Made by a program: the position numbers and the translations under genes
In this document: positions 6,342-9,560 of the stretch, one piece after another
Layout: each line of letters starts with the position of its first letter
Position numbering within the stretch: the stretch's first letter is position 1
The notes under the pieces: model-generated
What the model was told of the DNA's origin: nothing
The model's database searches: none
What the model saw: only the letters and a program-made list of their open reading frames with translations
NCBI GenBank assembly: GCA_903872875.1
Contig: CAIQMJ010000408.1
Span: 1-9,560 of the forward strand
Length of the DNA: 9,560 nt
Reading direction: 5' to 3'
Source: an uncultured Variovorax sp.
GTDB lineage: Bacteria; Pseudomonadota; Gammaproteobacteria; Burkholderiales; Burkholderiaceae_C

Positions 6342-7319
6342 ATGCTTCGCCGTTCCTTTCTGCCGCTGGCCGCCTGGATGGCCCTCGGCGCGCCGCTGGC
6401 CCGTGCCCAGCAGGATTTCCCCAGGTCGGGCAAGCCCGTACGCATCATCGTCGGCTTTGCGCCCGGCGGACCCACCGACATCCAGGCCCGCGCACTGGCC
6501 AACGAAATGGGCAAGCTGCTGCCCGTGCCGGTGATCGTCGAGAACAAGCCCGGCGCCAGCGGCGGCATCGGCGCGATGGAGGTGGTCCGCGCCGAACCGG
6601 ACGGCCACACGCTGATGTACATCTCCGACGGCGTCGTGACGCAGAACCCGCACACGCTGAAGTCTGTGCCGTACGACCCCTTCCGCGACTTCACGCCCAT
6701 CGCCCAGCTCACCGCCGGCGGCGTGGTGCTCGTGATGCATCCGTCCGTGCCTGCGGCATCGCTGAAGGAGTTCATTGCGTACGGCAAGACCAACCCCGGC
6801 AAGCTGGCCTATGCGTCATTCGGCGTGGGCACGGTGTCGCACATCTATGGCGAAGTGCTGCGGCTGAACACGGGGATCGACATCGTGCACGTCCCCTACA
6901 AGGGCAGCGCAGAAGCATTGAAGGACCTGCTGGCCGGTCGGGTGCAGATCATGTTCGATTCCCCGTCGACCGCGGCGCAGTACGCCAGGGAAGGCCGGCT
7001 GCGGATTCTCGGCAGCGCGGGCGAGAAGCGGCGCAGCCTGATGCCCGATACACCGACCCTGCTGGAGCTTGGCCTGCCCGGCTTCGAGATCCGCGGATGG
7101 AACGGCCTCTTCGGCCCGGCCAACATGAACGATGCCGTGCTGCAGAAGCTCCATGCAACCGTGGCCACCGCCTCGCGGACCCGGAACTTCCGCGACATGC
7201 TGGCACTGATGGCTTTCGATCCGGTCGACGACACGCCGGCCGAGTTCGCCAAGGTCGTGCGGCGCGACTACGACCGCTGGGGGATGTACATCCGGCGGGC
7301 CAACATCCAGCTGGAGTGA
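6342..7319 (+). CDS. Bug/TctC-family tripartite tricarboxylate transporter substrate-binding protein (operon copy)
   Basis: A 325-residue periplasmic binding protein. Residues 1-22 form a signal peptide (RR, hydrophobic core, PLARA then QQ), with probable cleavage after Ala22. Family motifs: VRIIVGFAPGGPTDIQARALA near 33-53, VIVENKPGASGGIGA near 64-78, DGHTLMY near 87-93, and DFTPIAQL near 116-123. Bug proteins bind carboxylates and related small acids and either feed TctAB-type permeases or act as sensors. The ATG at 6342 is chosen over an in-frame TTG at 6309 because AAGGAG lies 7 bases upstream and the signal peptide begins there. It is the last gene of the operon, 56 bases after aconitase X, so its ligand is probably the pathway substrate. 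No TctA/TctB permease genes are visible, so it must use a permease encoded elsewhere. Family certain; ligand unknown. Confidence 0.93.
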   Translation: MLRRSFLPLAAWMALGAPLARAQQDFPRSGKPVRIIVGFAPGGPTDIQARALANEMGKLLPVPVIVENKPGASGGIGAMEVVRAEPDGHTLMYISDGVVTQNPHTLKSVPYDPFRDFTPIAQLTAGGVVLVMHPSVPAASLKEFIAYGKTNPGKLAYASFGVGTVSHIYGEVLRLNTGIDIVHVPYKGSAEALKDLLAGRVQIMFDSPSTAAQYAREGRLRILGSAGEKRRSLMPDTPTLLELGLPGFEIRGWNGLFGPANMNDAVLQKLHATVATASRTRNFRDMLALMAFDPVDDTPAEFAKVVRRDYDRWGMYIRRANIQLE

Positions 7320-7385
7320 GGAAAGCGGGCCGACGGGGCGGATCGCCAGCCCCATCGGCCACCCCTATCGGCTGCGCCGCTTTCC
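7320..7385. terminator. Nested inverted repeat between convergent genes, possible bidirectional terminator
   Basis: An outer perfect 9-bp stem, GGAAAGCGG (7320-7328) with CCGCTTTCC (7377-7385), surrounds an inner stem, GGCCGACGGGGC (7328-7339) with GCCCCATCGGCC (7349-7360), whose loop is 9 bases. The inner stem has one C-A mismatch on the plus strand, which becomes a G-U pair in minus-strand RNA, so the hairpin is slightly better for the IclR transcript. There is no T-run. The element fills the 70-bp gap between the stops of the Bug gene and the convergent IclR gene. Confidence 0.5.
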
Positions 7386-7389
7386 GAAG

Positions 7390-8205
7390 CTAGGTTCGCG
7401 CCGGCTGCCCCAGCAGCACGCTCGCGGCCGTCGCTTCGCGACATACGGCGCGCGCGATCGGGCCGCCGACCTTCGGGTCGAAGCCGCCGGTCGCGCCCAA
7501 CGCCGTGAGCACGCCGCAGACGCGCCCCGTGTAGTCGTGCAGCGGCGCCGCAACGGCACTGATGCCGCGCAGGTTGGTGTCCTTCACCGCGGCGCAACCC
7601 GCTGCGCGCACGTCGCGTTGCAGTGCGTCGATCGGCTCGCGTGCATCCAGCTGCACACGCAACTCGGCCGGGGCTTTCGCGAGCTCCCGTTCGGCCATGG
7701 CGCGCACCTGGGTTTCATCGACGAAGCCGAGAAAGACGCGACCGGTGGCAGACCACAGCATCGACAGCACCGAGCCGACGCGCACGTTCACAGTGACGGG
7801 CAAACCGGGCTCCTCGAAGCGCACGATGGTCGGCCCCTTGTTGCCCATCACGGCGAGGAAGCAGGTGACCTCGAGCTGCTCGCGCAGCCGCACCAGCGCA
7901 GGCTCCGCCACGCGGATCGGGTCGGCCTGCCGCATCGCGGCCAGGCCGATCTGTATCGCCTCGGGTCCCAGGTGGTAGTGCTGCGAGCCGGCGTCCTGCG
8001 ACACCAGTTCCTCTTCCTGCAGGCTGGCGAGATAGCGATGCACCTTGGCCGGACTCTCGCCCACATGGGCCGCCAGCGCCGTCAAGCTGGCCCGCCCGCC
8101 CAGCCGGGCGAGCCCCTTGAGCACCGCCATGCCGGTCTCGGCGGACTGGACGCGCTGGCGCCGCTCGCGAACGCGGGCAGCGGGTGGGATGTCGGCAGCG
8201 TTCAC
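7390..8205 (-). CDS. IclR-family transcriptional regulator
   Basis: A 271-residue regulator. The N-terminal winged HTH runs from about residue 18 to 82: the QSAETGMAVLKGLARLGG helix, LTALAAHVGESPAKVHRYLASLQEEELV as HTH with recognition helix near 51-62, and a wing ending in HYHLGPEA. The effector domain, about 95-265, shows the usual GPTIVRFEEPG, GSVLSMLWSATGRVFLG and GISAVAAPLHDYTGRVCGVLTALG blocks. Start is GTG at 8205 with only a weak upstream CAGG. The first internal ATG (residue 26) would cut into the HTH, so the GTG is preferred. The gene is divergent from the second Bug gene, 178 bp away, and convergent with the operon's Bug gene. It most likely controls the Bug2/P450 unit through sites in the shared upstream region, and probably itself. 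Confidence 0.92.
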   Translation of the reverse strand: MNAADIPPAARVRERRQRVQSAETGMAVLKGLARLGGRASLTALAAHVGESPAKVHRYLASLQEEELVSQDAGSQHYHLGPEAIQIGLAAMRQADPIRVAEPALVRLREQLEVTCFLAVMGNKGPTIVRFEEPGLPVTVNVRVGSVLSMLWSATGRVFLGFVDETQVRAMAERELAKAPAELRVQLDAREPIDALQRDVRAAGCAAVKDTNLRGISAVAAPLHDYTGRVCGVLTALGATGGFDPKVGGPIARAVCREATAASVLLGQPART

Positions 8206-8292
8206 GGATGGAGCCTGTGAGTGGTCGGATGCATGGCGTCGATCGTACGGATCGCCAGGGTCGGAAAGTCCCGGCGGTCGATTCTGCGTTCA

Positions 8293-8302
8293 GGGTTAAC
8301 CC
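8293..8302. promoter_or_regulatory. Perfect 10-bp palindrome GGGTTAACCC upstream of the IclR and Bug2 genes
   Basis: GGGTTAACCC is perfectly self-complementary and sits in the divergent region, 11 bases before the first direct repeat. It could be part of a regulator-binding site. It is too short to call on sequence alone. Confidence 0.35.
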
Positions 8303-8313
8303 CGTTCTTGATA

Positions 8314-8345
8314 TTACGCAATGCGGATGAAACTTACGCAATACG
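8314..8345. promoter_or_regulatory. Two 12-bp direct repeats, possible IclR-family operator
   Basis: TTACGCAATGCG (8314-8325) and TTACGCAATACG (8334-8345) match at 11 of 12 positions and are exactly 20 bp apart, about two helical turns, so they present on one face of the DNA. They lie 39-70 bases before the Bug2 start in an AT-richer stretch, where a promoter is expected; a weak -35-like TTGATA is at 8308-8313. IclR-family proteins often bind repeated elements in such divergent regions. The remainder of 8206-8383 shows no gene. Confidence 0.55.
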
Positions 8346-8383
8346 TGATTAAGAGTTTTCCCTGACCACCTGACGGAGACACG

Positions 8384-9352
8384 ATGAAGCGATTTCTTGC
8401 AGGCTGCCTGCTGGCACTGCCTTTCCTGGCCGCAACGGCCGCCGATGCCCCGGGCACCTTCACCAAGCCGGTTCGCTGGCTGGTTCCCTATGCCGCCGGC
8501 GGCGGCTCGGACTTCCTGGCACGCACCATCGGGCTGACCCTGTCGACCCAGATCGGCCAGCCGGTGCTGGTCGACAACAAGCCGGGCGGCAACACGGCGA
8601 TCGCCGCGTCCGAAACGGCTCGCTCCGCGCCCGATGGCTACACCATCCTGTCGGCCGACAACGGCACCCTGGTCTACAACCCGGCGCTGTACAAGACCCT
8701 CTCGTACAACCCGACGAAGGACCTTGCCCCCGTCACGCTGATGGGCCGCTTCCCGATGATCCTGGTGGTCGGCCCCGGCATGCCGGTGAAGGACGCCAAG
8801 GACTTCATCGCGCAGGTCAAGGCCAAGCCCGGCGGCATCAACTACGCGTCGGCTGGTGCGGGCAGCCCGCACCACCTGGCGATGGAGTTGCTGCGCGTCG
8901 AGGCCGGCCTGACGATGACGCATGCGCCCTATCGCGGCGCTGCACCGGCGCTCGCCGACGTGGCCGGCGGACAGGTGCCGGCCATGATGGTCGACATGGC
9001 CGCAGGCGCGGGCTTCATCAAGGGCGGCAAGGTGCGCCCACTGGCCGTGGCCAACGCCAAGCGCCTGGCGCAGTTGCCCGACGTTCCGACGTTCGCCGAA
9101 CTCGGCCTGAAGAACGTGGAAGCCGCCGCACTCGTGGGCCTGGTCGTTCCGGCCGCGACGCCCGTCGACACCATCAATGCGCTGAACAAGCAGGTGGTCG
9201 CCGCCATCAACGACCCAGCCGTCCACAAGAAGCTGATCGACTTCGGCGTCGAGCCCGTCGGCAACACGCCGGCGCAATTCACCGAACTGCTGCAAAGCGA
9301 AACGGTGCGCTGGCAGAAGCTGATCCGCGACCTGAACATCACGCTGGACTGA
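8384..9352 (+). CDS. Bug/TctC-family substrate-binding protein (second copy)
   Basis: A 322-residue periplasmic binding protein. The N-terminus MKRFLAGCLLALPFLAATAADAP is a signal peptide with probable cleavage near residue 19-20. Family motifs: VRWLVPYAAGGGSDFLAR near 30-47, VLVDNKPGGNTAIAA near 61-75, DGYTIL near 84-89, YNPTKDLAPVTLMG, and a C-terminal DVPTFAELG block. It is clearly diverged from the operon copy (VPYAAGGGSD versus VGFAPGGPTD at the binding-loop motif), so the two probably bind different ligands. Start ATG 8384 has GGAG 5 bases upstream. It is divergent from the IclR gene and followed by a terminator and a probable P450 gene. No permease genes are present. Confidence 0.93.
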   Translation: MKRFLAGCLLALPFLAATAADAPGTFTKPVRWLVPYAAGGGSDFLARTIGLTLSTQIGQPVLVDNKPGGNTAIAASETARSAPDGYTILSADNGTLVYNPALYKTLSYNPTKDLAPVTLMGRFPMILVVGPGMPVKDAKDFIAQVKAKPGGINYASAGAGSPHHLAMELLRVEAGLTMTHAPYRGAAPALADVAGGQVPAMMVDMAAGAGFIKGGKVRPLAVANAKRLAQLPDVPTFAELGLKNVEAAALVGLVVPAATPVDTINALNKQVVAAINDPAVHKKLIDFGVEPVGNTPAQFTELLQSETVRWQKLIRDLNITLD

Positions 9353-9360
9353 GTCGCCAT

Positions 9361-9404
9361 GCCGCCGGGTGGGCCAAGGCGGCACCCGGCGGCGTTCGCT
9401 TTTT
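9361..9404 (+). terminator. Rho-independent-like terminator after the second Bug gene
   Basis: A perfect 11-bp GC-rich stem, GCCGCCGGGTG (9361-9371) with CACCCGGCGGC (9383-9393), has an 11-base loop and is followed by a five-T run at 9400-9404. The six-base spacer between stem and T-run is longer than ideal. It begins 8 bases after the Bug2 stop and ends 25 bases before the next start, so the P450 gene either has its own promoter or depends on read-through. Confidence 0.72.
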
Positions 9405-9429
9405 CCCCCGCCGCTGCCTGAACCCCACG

Positions 9430-9560
9430 ATGAACACGATCGCCACCGAACGCCCTGTCACCCGCGGCTGCCCCGTCGCCCACGGCCCCCTGTCGTCTCA
9501 TGTCGCGCCCGGCGGCTGCCCGGTGAGCCAGCGTGCGGCCGACTTCGATCCCTTCGGCGA
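9430..9560 (+). CDS. Probable cytochrome P450, N-terminus only (truncated by window end)
   Basis: The frame is open from the ATG at 9430 to the end of the window, giving 43 complete codons. The N-terminus contains two GCPV motifs (residues 13-16 and 29-32), and GCPVSQRAADFDPFG resembles the N-terminal region of soluble bacterial P450s in Burkholderiales, where the CPVS..AAEFDPFG pattern precedes the first structured region. The heme-binding and I-helix motifs lie outside the window, so the family call rests on this short match from memory. There is no clear ribosome binding site before the ATG. A P450 beside an IclR regulator and a Bug protein would fit oxidative attack on a hydrophobic or aromatic substrate. 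Confidence 0.6.
   Translation, partial: MNTIATERPVTRGCPVAHGPLSSHVAPGGCPVSQRAADFDPFG

Noticed and set aside
8396..8407. An LAGC lipobox-like sequence at residues 5-8 of the second Bug protein, suggesting a lipoprotein
   Set aside because: It is too close to the N-terminus, with no hydrophobic core before it; the hydrophobic segment follows the Cys and ends at a normal signal peptidase I-type site.

Overview
The window is GC-rich, densely coded DNA of the kind found in Burkholderiales beta-proteobacteria (Variovorax, Bordetella/Achromobacter or Comamonadaceae-like). The reasons are the strong G/C bias at third codon positions, GGAG-type ribosome binding sites, and two Bug/TctC-type periplasmic binding proteins, a family greatly expanded in that order. 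This taxonomic call is inference; no rRNA or other marker gene is present.

Layout. Bases 2-541 hold the C-terminal part of an ABC transporter ATPase of the nitrate/sulfonate/taurine type, converging on a minus-strand MarR-family regulator (575-1216) with an unusual Ala/Pro-rich N-terminal extension. A 120-bp divergent region follows, with a clear inverted repeat (1264-1294) that probably acts as the MarR operator. It leads into a five-gene plus-strand operon: an IlvD/Edd-family dehydratase (1337-3019), an FAD-dependent oxidoreductase (3058-4515), the large and small subunits of a split aconitase X (4559-5842 and 5839-6285, overlapping by ATGA), and a Bug-family binding protein (6342-7319). 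Gaps within the operon are 38, 43, -4 and 56 bases. A nested inverted repeat (7320-7385) separates it from a convergent IclR-family regulator (7390-8205, minus). The 178-bp region upstream of the IclR gene carries a perfect 10-bp palindrome and two 12-bp direct repeats spaced 20 bp, then a second Bug protein (8384-9352), a strong hairpin terminator (9361-9404), and the first 43 codons of a probable cytochrome P450 (9430 to the window end).

How the genes may work together. The operon looks like an uptake-plus-catabolism module for an organic acid. The Bug protein would capture a carboxylate in the periplasm. The IlvD-like enzyme and aconitase X are both hydro-lyase types, and the FAD enzyme would carry out a redox step between or after them. 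The MarR protein is the likely local regulator. This gene combination does not match a pathway I can name. The IlvD-like protein also departs from the family at several C-terminal-domain active-site positions, so the usual dihydroxy-acid reaction should not be assumed. The second unit (IclR, Bug protein, P450) looks like a separate, independently regulated substrate-response locus.
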